A stretch of DNA of 64,000 nt from Sipunculus nudus (taxonomy: Eukaryota > Annelida > Sipuncula > Golfingiida > Sipunculidae). The notes under the pieces are model-generated. The model made no database searches and was not told the DNA's origin. It saw only the letters and a program-made list of their open reading frames with translations. How positions within the stretch are numbered: the first letter of the stretch is position 1; each line of letters opens with the position of its first letter. Both the position numbers and the translations under genes were made by a program. Location: positions 27,877,840-27,941,839 of the forward strand of contig CM049322.1 of the NCBI GenBank assembly GCA_026874595.1, read 5' to 3'. Below are positions 49,801 to 61,450 of this stretch, piece by piece.

Positions 49801-52800
49801 CTGCGTGGACCTGATACATTACTGACTCTGTACAACACCCAGTGATTTACCCTGGCTCCTGCGTGGACCTCATACATAACTGCCTTTGTACACCACCCAG
49901 TGATTTACCCTGGCTCCTGCGTGGACCTGATACATCACTGACTTTGTACACCACCCAGTGATTTACCCTGGCTCTTTCGTGGACCTGATACATTACTGAC
50001 TTTGTACACCACCCAGTGATTTACCCTGGCTCCGGCGTGGACCTGATACATTACTGACTTTGTACACCACCCAGTGATTTACCCCTGGCTCCTGCGTGGA
50101 CCTGATACATAACTGACTTTGTACACAACCCAGTGATTTACCCTGACTCCTGCGTGGGCCTAATACATTACTGAATTTGTACACCACCCAGTGATTTACC
50201 CTGGCTCCTGCTTGGACCTGATACATTACTGACTTTGTACACCACCCAGTGATTTACCCTGACTGCTGGGTGGACCTGATACATTACTGACTTTGTACAC
50301 CACCCAGTGATTTACCCTGGTTCCGGCGTGGACCTGACACATTGCTGACTTTGTACACCACCCAGTGATTTACCCTGACTCCTACGTGGACCTGATACAT
50401 TAATGACGTTGTACACCACTCAGTGATATACCCTGGCTCTTGCATGAACCTGATACATTACTGCCTTTGTACACCACCCAGTTATTTACCCTGGCTCCTT
50501 AATGGACCTGATAAATTAATGACTTTGTACACCACACAGTGATTTACCCTGGCTCCTGCGTGGACCTGATATATTACTGCCTTTGTATCCCCACCCAGTG
50601 ATTTACCCTGGCTCCTGCGTGGACCTGATACATTACTGCCTTTGTACACCACCCAGTTATTTACCCTGGCTCCGGCGTGGACCTGATACATTACTGACTT
50701 TGTACACCACCCAGTGATTTACCCTGGCTCCTGGGTGGACCTCATACATTACTGACTTTGTACACCACCCAGTCATTTACCCTGGCTGCTGCGTGGACCT
50801 GATACATTACTGACTTTGTACACCACCCAGTGATTTACCCCGGCTCCTGCGTGGACCTGATGCATTACTGACTTTGTACACCACCCAGTGATTTACCCTG
50901 GCTCCTGCGTGGACCTGATACATTACTCCCTTTGTACACCACCCAGTGATTTACCCTGGCTCCTGCGTGGACCTGATACATTACTGACTTTGTACACCAC
51001 CCATTGATTTTCCCTGGCTCCTGCGTGGACCTGATACATTAATGACTTTGTACACCACCCAGTGATTTACCCTGGCTCCTGGGTGGACCTGATACATTAC
51101 TGATTTTGTACACCACCCAGTGATTTACTCTGGCTCCTGCGTGGACCTGATACATTACTGACTTTGTACACCACCCAGTGATTAACCCAGGCTCCTGCGT
51201 GGACCTGATACATTACTGACTTTGTACACCACCCAGTGATTTACCCTGGCTCCTGCGTGGACCTGATACATTACTGACTTTGTACACCATCCAGTGATTT
51301 ACCCTGGCTTCTGCGTGGACCTGATGCATTACTGACTTTGTTCACCACCCAGTGATTTACCCTGGCTCCTGCGTGGACCTGATGCATTACTGACTTTGTA
51401 CACCACCCAGTGATTTACCTTGGCTCCTGCGTGGAACTGATACGTTACTGAATTTGTACACCACCCAGTGATTTACCCTGGCTCCTGCGTGGACCTGATA
51501 CATAACTGATTTGTACACCACCCAGTGATTTACCCTGGCCCCTGCGTGGACCTGATACATTACTGACTTTGTTCACCACCCTGTGATTTACCCTGACTCC
51601 TACGTGGACCTGATACATTATGATACAAATGACTTTGTACAACACTCAGTTATTTACCCTGGCTCTTGCGTGGACCTGATACATTACTGCGTTTGGACAT
51701 CGCCCATTGATTTACCCTGGCTCCTGAGTGGACCTGAAACATTACTGACTTTGTACACCACCCAGTGATTTACCCAGGCTCCTGCGTGGACCTGAAACAT
51801 TACTGACTTTGTACACCACCCGGTGATTTACCCAGGCTCCTGCGTGGACCTGATACATTACTGACTTTGTACACCACCCAGTGATTTACCCAGGCTCCTG
51901 CGTGGACCTGATGCATTACTGACTTTGTACACCACCCAGTGATTTACCCTGGCTCCTGCGTGGACCTGATGCATTACTGACTTAGTACACCAGTCAGTGA
52001 TTTACCCTGGCTCCTGCGTGGACCTGATACATTACTGACCTTATACACCACCCAGTGATTTATCCTGGCTCCTGCGTGGACCTGATACATTACTGACTTT
52101 CTACACCACCCAGTGATTTACCCTGGCTCCTGCGTGGACCTGATACATTCCTGACTTTGTACACCACCCAGTGATTTATCTTGGCTCCTGGGTGGACCTG
52201 ATACATTACTGACTTTGTACACCACCCAGTGATTTACCTTGGCTCCTGCGTGGACCTGATACATTACTGACTCTGTACAACTCCCAGTGATTTACCCTGG
52301 CTCCTGCGTGGACCTGATACATTACTGCCTTTGTACACCACCCAGTGATTTACCCTGGCTCCTGCGTGGACCTGATACATCACTGACTTTGTTCACCACC
52401 CAGTGATTTACCCTGGCTCCTGCGTGGACCTGATACATTACTGACTTTGTACACCACCCAGTCATTTACCCTGGCTCCTGCGTGGACCTGATACATTACT
52501 GACTTTGTACACCACCCAGTGATTTACCCTGGCACCTGGGTGGACCTCATACATTACTGACTTTGTACACCACCCAGTCATTTACCCTGGCTCCTGCGTG
52601 GACCTGATACATTACTGACTTTGTACACCACCCAGTGATTTACCCTGGCACCTGGGTGGACCTCATACATTACTGACTTTGTACACCACCCAGTGATTTA
52701 CTCTGGCTCCTGCGTGGACCTGAAACATTACTGACTTTGTACACCATCCAGTGATTTACTCTGGCTCCTGCGTGGACCTGAAACATTACTGACTTTGTAC

Positions 52801-55800
52801 TCCACCCAGTGATTTACCCTGGCCCCTGCGTGGACCTGATACATTACTGACTTTGTTCACCACCGAGTGATTTACCCTGACTCCTACCTGGACCTGATAC
52901 ATTAATGACTTTGTACACCACCCAGTGATTTACCCTGGTTCCGGCGTGGACCTGACACATTACTGACTTTGTACACCACCCAGTGATTTATCCTGGCTCC
53001 TTGGTGGGCCTGATACATTACTGAATTTGTACACCACCCAGTGATTTACCCTGGCTGCTGCGTGGACCTGATACATTACTGACTTTGTTCACCACCCAGT
53101 GATTTACCCTGACTCCTACGTGGACCTGATACATTAATGACTTTGTACACCACTCAGTGATATACCCTGGCTCTTGCGTGGACCTGATACATTACTGCGT
53201 TTGGACATCGCCCATTGATTTACCCTGGCTCCTGCGTGGACCTGATACATTACTGCCTTTGTACACCACCCAGTTATTTACCCTGGCTTCTGGGTGGACC
53301 TGATAAATTAATGACTTTGTACACCACACAGTGATTTACCCTGGCTCCTGCGTGGACCTGATATATTACTGATTTTGTATCCCCACCCAGTGATTTACCC
53401 TGGCTCCTGGGTGGACCTGATACATTACTGACTTTGTACACCACCCAGTCATTTACTCTGGCTCCTGCGTGGACCTGAAACATTACTGACTTTGTACACC
53501 ATCCAGTGATTTACTCTGGCTCCTGCGTGGACCTGAAACATTACTGACTTTGTACACCACGCAGTGATTTACCCTGGCCCCTGCGTGGACCTGATACATT
53601 ACTGACTTTGTTCACCACCCAGTGATTTACCCTGACTCCTACCTGGACCTGATACATTAATGACTTTGTACACCACCCAGTGATTTACCCTGGTTCCGGC
53701 GTGGACCTGACACATTACTGACTTTGTACACCACCCAGTGATTTATCCTGGCTCCTTGGTGGGCCTGATACATTACTGAATTTGTACACCACCCAGTGAT
53801 TTACCCTGGCTGCTGCGTGGACCTGATACATTACTGACTTTGTTCACCACCCAGTGATTTACCCTGACTCCTACGTGGACCTGATACATTAATGACTTTG
53901 TACACCACTCAGTGATATACCCTGGCTCTTGCGTGGACCTGATACATTACTGCGTTTGCACATCGCCCATTGATTTACCCTGGCTCCTGCGTGGACCTGA
54001 TACATTACTGCCTTTGTACACCACCCAGTTATTTACCCTGGCTCCTGGGTGGACCTGATAAATTAATGACTTTGTACACCACACAGTGATTTACCCTGGC
54101 TCCTGCGTGGACCTGATACATTTCTGATTTTGTATCCCCACCCAGTGATTTACCCTGGCTCCTGGGTGGACCTGATACATTACTGACTTTGTACACCATC
54201 CAGTGATTTACCTTGGCTCCTGCGTGGACCTGATACATTACTGACTCTGTACAACACCCAGTGATTTACCCTGGCTCCTGCGTGGACCTCATACATAACT
54301 GCCTTTGTACACCACCCAGTGATTTACCCTGGCTCCTGCGTGGACCTGATACATCACTGACTTTGTACACCACCCAGTGATTTACCCTGGCTCTTTCGTG
54401 GACCTGATACATTACTGACTTTGTACACCACCCAGTGATTTACCCCTGGCTCCGGAGTGGACCTGATACATTACTGACTTTGTACACCACCCAGTGATTT
54501 ACCCCTGGCTCCTGCGTGGACCTGATACATAACTGACTTTGTACACAACCCAGTGATTTACCCTGACTCCTGCGTGGGCCTAATACATTACTGAATTTGT
54601 ACACCACCCAGTGATTTACCCTGGCTCCTGCTTGGACCTGATACATTACTGACTTTGTACACCACCCAGTGATTTACCCTGACTGCTGGGTGGACCTGAT
54701 ACATTACTGACTTTGTACACCACCCAGTGATTTACCCTGGTTCCGGCGTGGACCTGACACATTGCTGACTTAGTACACCACCCAGTGATTTACCCTGACT
54801 CCTACGTGGACCTGATACATTAATGACGTTGTACACCACTCAGTGATATACCCTGGCTCTTGCGTGGACCTGATACATTACTGCCTTTGTACACCACCCA
54901 GTTATTTACCCTGGCTCCTTAATGGACCTGATAAATTAATGACTTTGTACACCACACAGTGATTTACCCTGGCTCCTGCGTGGACCTGATATATTACTGC
55001 CTTTGTATCCCCACCCAGTGATTTACCCTGGCTCCTGCGTGGACCTGATACATTACTGCCTTTGTACACCACCCAGTTATTTACCCTGGCTCCTGGGTGG
55101 ACCTGATAAATTAATGACTTTGTACACCACACAGTGATTTACCCTGGCTCCTGCGTGGACCTGATATATTACTGACTTTGTATCCCCACCCAGTGATTTA
55201 CCCTGGCTCCTGCGTGGACCTGATACATTACTGACTTTGTACACCACCCAGTGATTTACCCTGGCTCCTGCGTGGACCTGATACATTACTGACTTTGTAC
55301 ACCATCCAGTGATTTACCTTGGCTCCTGCGTGGACCTGATACATTACTGACTCTGTACAACACCCAGTGATTTACCCTGGCTCCTGCGTGGACCTCATAC
55401 ATAACTGCCTTTGTACACCACCCAGTGATTTACCCTGGCTCCTGCGTGGACCTGATACATCACTGACTTTGTACACCACCCAGTGATTTACCCTGGCTCT
55501 TTCGTGGACCTGATACATTACTGACTTTGTACACCACCCAGTGATTTACCCTGGCTCCGGCGTGGACCTGATACATTACTGACTTTGTACACCACCCAGT
55601 GATTTACCCCTGGCTCCTGCGTGGACCTGATACATAACTGACTTTGTACACAACCCAGTGATTTACCCTGACTCCTGCGTGGGCCTAATACATTACTGAA
55701 TTTGTACACCACCCAGTGATTTACCCTGGCTCCTGCTTGGACCTGATACATTACTGACTTTGTACACCACCCAGTGATTAACCCTGACTGCTGGGTGGAC

Positions 55801-56400
55801 CTGATACATTACTGACTTTGTACACCACCCAGTGATTTACCCTGGTTCCGGCGTGGACCTGACACATTGCTGACTTTGTACACCACCCAGTGATTTACCC
55901 TGACTCCTACGTGGACCTGATACATTGATGACGTTGTACACCACTCAGTGATATACCCTGGCTCTTGCGTGGACCTGATACATTACTGCCTTTGTACACC
56001 ACCCAGTTATTTACCCTGGCTCCTTAATGGACCTGATAAATTAATGACTTTGTACACCACACAGTGATTTACCCTGGCTCCTGCGTGGACCTGATATATT
56101 ACTGCCTTTGTATCCCCACGCAGTGATTTACCCTGGCTCCTGCGTGGACCTGATACATTACTGCCTTTGTACACCACCCAGTTATTTACCCTGGCTCCTG
56201 GGTGGACCTGATAAATTAATGACTTTGTACACCACACAGTGATTTACCCTGGCTCCTGCGTGGACCTGATATATTACTGACTTTGTATCCCCACCCAGTG
56301 ATTTACCCTGGCTCCTGCGTGGACCTGATACATTACTGACTTTGTACACCACCCAGTGATTTACCCTGGCTCCTGCGTGGACCTGATACATTACTGACTT
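33502..56400 (+). repeat. ~7.5-kb and ~5.5-kb higher-order repeats
   Basis: Variant blocks recur at 33502, 41007, 48505 and 54029 (steps 7,505, 7,498 and 5,524). Others recur at 40252, 47750 and 53274 (7,498 and 5,524), and at 38423, 43947 and 51445 (5,524 and 7,498). The 7,498 and 5,524 periods differ by 1,974, which equals the local step 45776 to 47750; one sub-block was therefore gained or lost as a unit. Further nested steps are 1,749 (36674 to 38423) and 1,105 (54902 to 56007). Copies look almost identical base for base, which points to recent unequal exchange or gene conversion. Confidence 0.85.
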
Positions 56401-57708
56401 TGTACACCACCCAGTGATTTACCCTGGCTCCTGCGTGGACCTGATACATTACTGACTTTGTACACCACCTAGTGATTTACCCTGGATCCTGTGTGGACCT
56501 GATACATCACTGACTTTGTACACCACCCAGTGATTTACCCTGGCTCCGGCGTGGACCTGATACATTACTGACTTTGTACACCACCCAGTGATTTACCCTG
56601 GCTCCGGCGTGGACCTGATACATTACTGACTTTGTACACCACCCAGTGATTTACTCTGGCTCCGGTGTGGACCTGATACATTACTGACTTTGTACACCAC
56701 CCAGTGATTTACCCTGGCTCCGGCGTGGACCTGATACATTACTGACTTTGTACACCACCCAGTGATTTACCCTGGCTCCTGCGTGGACCTGATACATTAC
56801 TGACTTTGTACACCACCCAGTGATTTACCCTGGCTCCTGCGTGGACCTGATACATTACTGACTTTGTACACCACCCAGTGATTTACCCTGGCTCCTGCGT
56901 GGACCTGATACATTACTGACTTTGTTCACCACCAGTCATTTACCCTGGCTCCTGCGTGGACCTGATACATTACTGACTTTGTTCACCACCCAGTGATTTA
57001 CCCTGGCTCCTGCGTGGACCTGATACATTACTGACTTTGTACACCACCCAGTGATTTACCCTGGCTCCGGCGTGGACCTGATACATTACTGACTTTGTAC
57101 ACCACCCAGTGATTTACCCTGGCTCCGGCGTGGACCTGATACATTACTGACTTTGTACACCACCCAGTGATTAACCCTGGCTCCTGCGTGGACCTGATAC
57201 ATTACTGACTTTGTACACCACCCAGTGATTTACCCTGGCTCCTGCGTGGACCTGATACATTACTGACTTTGTTCACCACCCAGTAATTTACCCTGGCTCC
57301 TGCGTGGACCTGATACATTACTGACTTTGTACACCACCCAGTGATTTACCCTGGCTCCTGCGTGGACCTGATACATTACTGACTTTGTACACCACCAAGT
57401 GATTTTCCCTGGCTCCTGCGTGGACCTGATAGATTACTGACTTTGTACACCATCTGGTGATTCACCCTGGCTCCTGCGTGGACCTGATACATTACTGACT
57501 TTGTTCACCACCCAGTGATTTACCCTGGCTCCGGTGTGGACCTGATACATTACTGACTTTGTACACCACCCAGTGATTTACCCTGGCTCCTGGGTGGACC
57601 TCATACATTACTGACTTTGTACACCACCCAGTGATTTACCCTGGCTCCTGCGTGGACCTGATACATTACTGATTTTGTACACCACCCAGTGATTTATCCT
57701 GGCTGGGT
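56400..57708 (+). repeat. Homogeneous, consensus-like end of the 58-bp array
   Basis: The last ~1.3 kb consists of monomers very close to consensus, with only GGCTCCGGCG or TTGTTCACC variants and without the marked variant blocks that define the higher-order repeats. It ends with GGCTGGGTGG running straight into a G homopolymer. Confidence 0.75.
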
Positions 57709-57722
57709 GGGGGGGGGGGGGG
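57709..57722 (+). repeat. G14 run at the right boundary of the satellite
   Basis: Fourteen G follow the truncated last monomer, then non-repetitive DNA begins (CACCCCTGTGTTTAC). The boundary is abrupt to the base. Confidence 0.9.
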
Positions 57723-58660
57723 CACCCCTGTGTTTACAACACGTGCAATGTAGCAAAGTCAGCATGCTGAAGACACATGTTGATGATGTTCACTGATGAT
57801 GAGGAGAGATTGGTAGAATTTATAAATGAAAGGCGATTTACTGTTTATACGATGACGTCTCGCTCTATCACAATGACTTTTTAATGATTAGCAACGTGTG
57901 ACAATGGAAATGCGAGACGTAGAGGGGAATTCGGATAACTTTAAATACGTCGAGCAACATACTCATTATTTTCAGATAAAAACAGATTGGAACATGCCTT
58001 TAATTCTAAAACACTCATTTAAAAAGTTTTACAAAATTAAACATATGAAACCATTCTTTCTTGGTTTTAACATTTATATTTTAAAAGGATTACAAAAAAG
58101 CATTGGTTAATATACATGCTCTCATGTAAACGCATCTAATATGTTAGGACATGACAATAACAATGTAATTGTGCAGAAAAGACTTTAAATCGCGTGCCGC
58201 GTCGCTTATATGGACACATTCCGCGAACGGGTCGCGATGCATATTCGCATTCGCTCTCGCGCTTATGGAAACGTAGCTCCAGAAAACTGAATAAAATATT
58301 TTTATTCCTTTCCACTCAAACATCTCTGAATTTCAATTAATCTTAATTAATTTGATAGAATAGACACATTACCAAACGTCAGTGATTGTCACCCATGACG
58401 CGAATTATGCCTCACTCTTTGCATAGGCAAAAACAGTAGAAAATGTGGCTTTGTATTTTAAAACAATTTCACGACATTTTACCTGTGACCTGGGCAAGCT
58501 TGCTTGTGGCTTCTTGGTCAAAAGTATGAGCCACTTTTCATGCACAACACAATGCAGAACAGCATAAGAACAGCATGGGAAAACTATTGGTCACAAGCAG
58601 CTTACTTAGTTCTTTCGCCTGTGTACAGCCTGTATATATGTATTAATTGAGAAGAATAGA
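57723..58660. other. Unique flanking DNA, no gene supported
   Basis: Non-repetitive sequence right of the satellite. A 70-codon open frame starting at 57898 has no recognisable feature. It includes the CpG-rich patch described separately, about 400 bp upstream of the possible exon at 58661. Confidence 0.4.
58186..58262. promoter_or_regulatory. CpG-rich patch (possible promoter-proximal element)
   Basis: About 14-15 CpG dinucleotides in under 80 bp (TCGCGTGCCGCGTCGC, CCGCGAACGGGTCGCG, CTCTCGCGC) in an otherwise CpG-poor, AT-rich region. The patch is too short for a classical CpG island. Promoter function is inference from composition and from the possible exon downstream. Confidence 0.25.
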
Positions 58661-58711
58661 ATGTCCTGCAACAAAATTACTGACTTCTTCACACAGTCTC
58701 AAAGCTGGAGG
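58661..58711 (+). CDS. Possible 5' coding exon, 17 codons, PIP-box-like peptide
   Basis: An ATG at 58661 opens 17 codons reading MSCNKITDFFTQSQSWR and ends in AGG directly before GTAAGT (58712-58717), a consensus 5' splice site, followed by a T-rich intron start. The KITDFF core resembles the C-terminal half of PCNA-interacting (PIP) motifs, which end in two aromatic residues, although the upstream glutamine is not in the canonical place. No downstream exon was identified in the remaining 5.3 kb, which is mostly repeats. It could be the first exon of a gene continuing beyond the window, a fragment carried by a transposon, or chance. Confidence 0.2.
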
Positions 58712-58717
58712 GTAAGT

Positions 58718-59024
58718 TTTTTTTTTACCTGGTTTTAGGCTTATATGGAGTAAAACAAGGTCATTGGTCATTTGTGTATCTTTAGTTATTTTTCTATATT
58801 CACATCAAGAAAATGTGATATTTATTGAGACTTGTTTCGATGTTATTAACATGAGCTTATAAACTTGTCCGAATGCATTTTTTTAATCCATTCACCTTGG
58901 AAGGGGCTTTCCACACTCTGGTACTCTCGCATTCACGTATGAGCTTCGCTCAGAATTCTTGCAGTCGTGACCCCCCCCCCCCCCAAATAAATGCTAATCC
59001 TGGGCACGACCTTGAGTATATGCT
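58718..59024. other. Intergenic or intronic DNA with C14 run
   Basis: T-rich sequence after the donor-like site, then a C14 run at 58971-58984. Nothing else was recognised. Confidence 0.4.
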
Positions 59025-59340
59025 ATACTGAACACTGGACATGCCAGACGGATTTGTATAGTATGGTATACTGAAAACTTGGGAAGGCCGGACGGATTTA
59101 TACTGTATGGTATACTAAACACTGGACATGCCAGAGGGATTTGTATAGTATGGTATACTGAAAATTTGGGAAGGCCGGACGGATTTATATTGTATGGTAT
59201 ACTGAACACTGGTCACGCCAGGCGGATTTATACAGTATAGTATACTGGCCTGGCGGATTTATATAGTATAGTTCACAGAATACTGGTTAAGCCAGACTGA
59301 TTTATATAGTACAATCTGATAAATCCGGTATATAACGGGC
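59025..59340 (+). repeat. 43-bp TATA-rich minisatellite, block 1
   Basis: About seven monomers of 43-44 bp built from GTATGGTATACTGAACACTG, GACATGCCAGACGGATTTG and variants with GGGAAGGCCGGACGG. The two variants alternate. The block ends in a diverged unit near 59330. Confidence 0.85.
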
Positions 59341-60184
59341 TTTTTACCGTGGTTGGGGAGATGAATTAATAAAGATGAGGAATGTTGGCTCAATTTTTAT
59401 TCTTAATGTTAAAAGAAAATATAGATTTTTTTGGTGGGATACTGTCTCAATAAGATATTTACATTGTTTTTGTATTCATTTTGTGGCGCTGCGCTCGTGG
59501 CAAGAAATTTATATACTGGTATGTTTACCTTGTAGACCTGCGAGTAATGTTTACATTTGCGAACCGAATTGGAGCGCGAGGGCATTCAGGTTTTCGATGA
59601 TCTTTGACTGGTTACGATTGTTGGACGTGTAAAGAATAGGCTGATGTGAGGAAGACATGAAAGATGAATTAAATGTACGTTTTAAGGCAAGGAAACTATT
59701 CCTGAAGAAAGATACTGAAACACGCATACCTCGTTAGTAGCAGAAGCGGACCAAAGTGAAGTCGCAACCGTGTTATAATCGTATCAGATCAATTTTGAGG
59801 CCTGGAAGTCCCCCCTCCACCGACCCCCTCCCCATTTCGGGAAATGTGGACCTTGTATAAGTTTTTGTCATTAATCCCCCTTGGTTAAACCCCTCCTTTT
59901 CATAAAGCGAGAGTCATGTGTTTTTCCACATTTACTGACCACGCACGTGGGTACGAGCCTGGGTCCAAAGTTAGGCAAAACATGCTTAAATCCCTCACTG
60001 CATAAAAGGAGGGTTATTCACATGCACAATAGTCCTTTATGCTGCCCTGGAGGGAATAACAGGCAATCCGGTCTTTGCTATTTATTCTCATATCGGCGAC
60101 GTCACTGCGGGAACAATAACTTTTAAAATGAGGAATGGCAAAGTGTCATTCGCAGCTCTGTTTCAGAGAACTTGCGAACAAAGT
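59341..60184. other. Non-repetitive segment between minisatellite blocks
   Basis: About 840 bp without the 43-bp unit. An 85-codon frame (59375) and an 81-codon frame (59881) have no recognisable motif. GGCGACGTCACTGCGG near 60096 contains a CRE-like GACGTCA. It may be an insertion that split one array, but I found no flanking inverted or direct repeat to prove it. Confidence 0.4.
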
Positions 60185-60790
60185 TGGACCGAAGTATATA
60201 AGAAAGATGGTATACTGAACACCAGGAAGGCCAAACATGTAAATCTCTCATGAAAAACTGAACATGGGTCAGGCCAGACAGATTTATTTAGTATGGTATA
60301 CTGAACATGGACGGGTTTATATAGTATGGTATACTTAACACTGGTCAAGCCAGACGGGTTTATATAGTATGGTATACTGAACATTTGGAAGGCCGGACGG
60401 GTTAATTTTGTATAGTATACTCAACACAGGTCAGGTTAGACGGGTTTATATAGTATGGTATACTGAACATTTGGAAGGCCGGACGGGTTAATTTTGTATA
60501 GTATACTCAACGCAGGTCAGGTTAGACGGGTTTATATAGTATGGTATACTGAACATTTGGAAGGTCGGACGGGTTAATTTTGTATAGTATACTGAACACT
60601 GGTCAGGTCAGACGGGTTTATATAGTATGGTATACTGAACACTTGGAAGGCCAGGCGGATTTATATAGTATACTAGTATACTGAACACTGGTCAAGCCAG
60701 ACGGGTAAATAGTGTATGGTATACTGAACTCTTTGAAGGCAAGGCCGATTTATATAGTATAGCATACTGAACACTGGTCAAGCCAGAAGA
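60185..60790 (+). repeat. 43-bp minisatellite, block 2, with 86-bp dimer period
   Basis: About 13-14 monomers. Two types alternate strictly through much of the block: CAGGTCAGGTTAGACGGG and ATTTGGAAGGCCGGACGGG, each followed by TATAGTATGGTATACTGAAC or a variant. The dimer step is 86 bp (60421 to 60507). Confidence 0.9.
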
Positions 60791-60945
60791 AACTAGATAT
60801 TTCTTGGCACCGCAGGTGACAATCCCCCCCCCCCCCCTTTAAGAAAAGGGCCCCCCCGACCCAATCTTCAGTAGCATATACTGACACTTGGCAAATGACT
60901 ATGGTTCCCCCAAATATGGGGACAACACGGTTAATCTTGAGAAAC
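60791..60945. other. Short spacer with C14 run
   Basis: A C14 run at 60824-60837 followed by AAGAAAAGGGCCCCCCC. No gene seen. Confidence 0.5.
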
Positions 60946-61450
60946 GAGCATTAATTTATTTTATGGAAACGGGAAGATAGGTGGCGCCATTTTCCAAGAA
61001 GGATAGACATGCCGGATTTCAGACCAATACTTTGAACCACTCCGGAGATATGAGCAATTTTCACCCAAAGCACATGTACAGATGGGGCCCCAGCAAAACG
61101 ATTACAGATGGCGCCACCAGTCTTGAGTACAAGATGGTGTCCAAGATCTATGGATATGCACAATTTCATACCAATAGGGCAAATCACTCCTGAGAAAAGA
61201 GCATTAATTTATTTAACGGAAACGGGAAGGTAGGTGGCGCCCCCTGTCTTGTTTACGATAAAACTTTCCAAGTTGGATGGACTTACCAAATTTCAGACCA
61301 ATACCTTGAACCACTCTGGAGAAATGTGCAATTTTCACCCAAAGCACATGTACAGATGGACGCCACGGCAAAACGATTGCAGATGGCGCCACCAGTCTTG
61401 AATACAAGATGGAGGTATGCAAGATCACTGGACATGCACAATTTCAGCCC
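60946..61450 (+). repeat. ~253-bp tandem duplication of a dispersed repeat
   Basis: Two copies start with GAGCATTAATTTATTT at 60946 and 61199. Both contain AAACGGGAAG, GGTGGCGCC, TTTCAGACCAATA, CACCCAAAGCACATGTACAG and GATGGCGCCACCAGTCTTGA in the same order. They differ by substitutions and a small indel. Frames of about 70 codons on both strands follow the repeat and are not taken as coding. The recurrent GGTGGCGCC motif also appears in the next repeat. Confidence 0.85.

Larger units (their letters stand above)
30579..57708 (+). repeat. 58-bp satellite array, ~27 kb, ~468 monomers
   Basis: The consensus unit in order is GACTTTGTACACCACCCAGT, GATTTACCCTGGCTCCTGCG, TGGACCTGATACATTACT (58 bp). 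Monomers run head to tail without interruption; occasional 57, 59 or longer units occur (for example CATTATGATACAAATGAC near 36846). Variant monomers such as GCGTTTGGACATCGCCCATT, TTGTATCCCCACCCAG and GGCTCCTTAATGGACC recur in fixed order and reveal higher-order repeats. The 58-bp length shifts frame by one base per unit, so minus-strand frames of 60-77 codons cycle through three frames. They are near-identical because the DNA is; I do not call them genes. It may be centromeric, pericentromeric or another heterochromatic block; the sequence alone cannot decide. Confidence 0.97.

Noticed and set aside
30579-56400. Dozens of near-identical 60-77 codon minus-strand frames with MYQVHAGARVNH-like peptides, resembling a repeated small-protein family
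   Set aside because: They lie entirely within the 58-bp satellite. The monomer shifts frame by one base per copy, starts and stops come from monomer variants, and identity between peptides follows DNA identity.
30579-57708. CRISPR-like array (short repeats in large number)
   Set aside because: Units are contiguous without distinct unique spacers; the context is eukaryotic and there are no cas genes.
59375-60126. Two 81-85 codon frames between minisatellite blocks
   Set aside because: No conserved motif or splice context; composition looks random.
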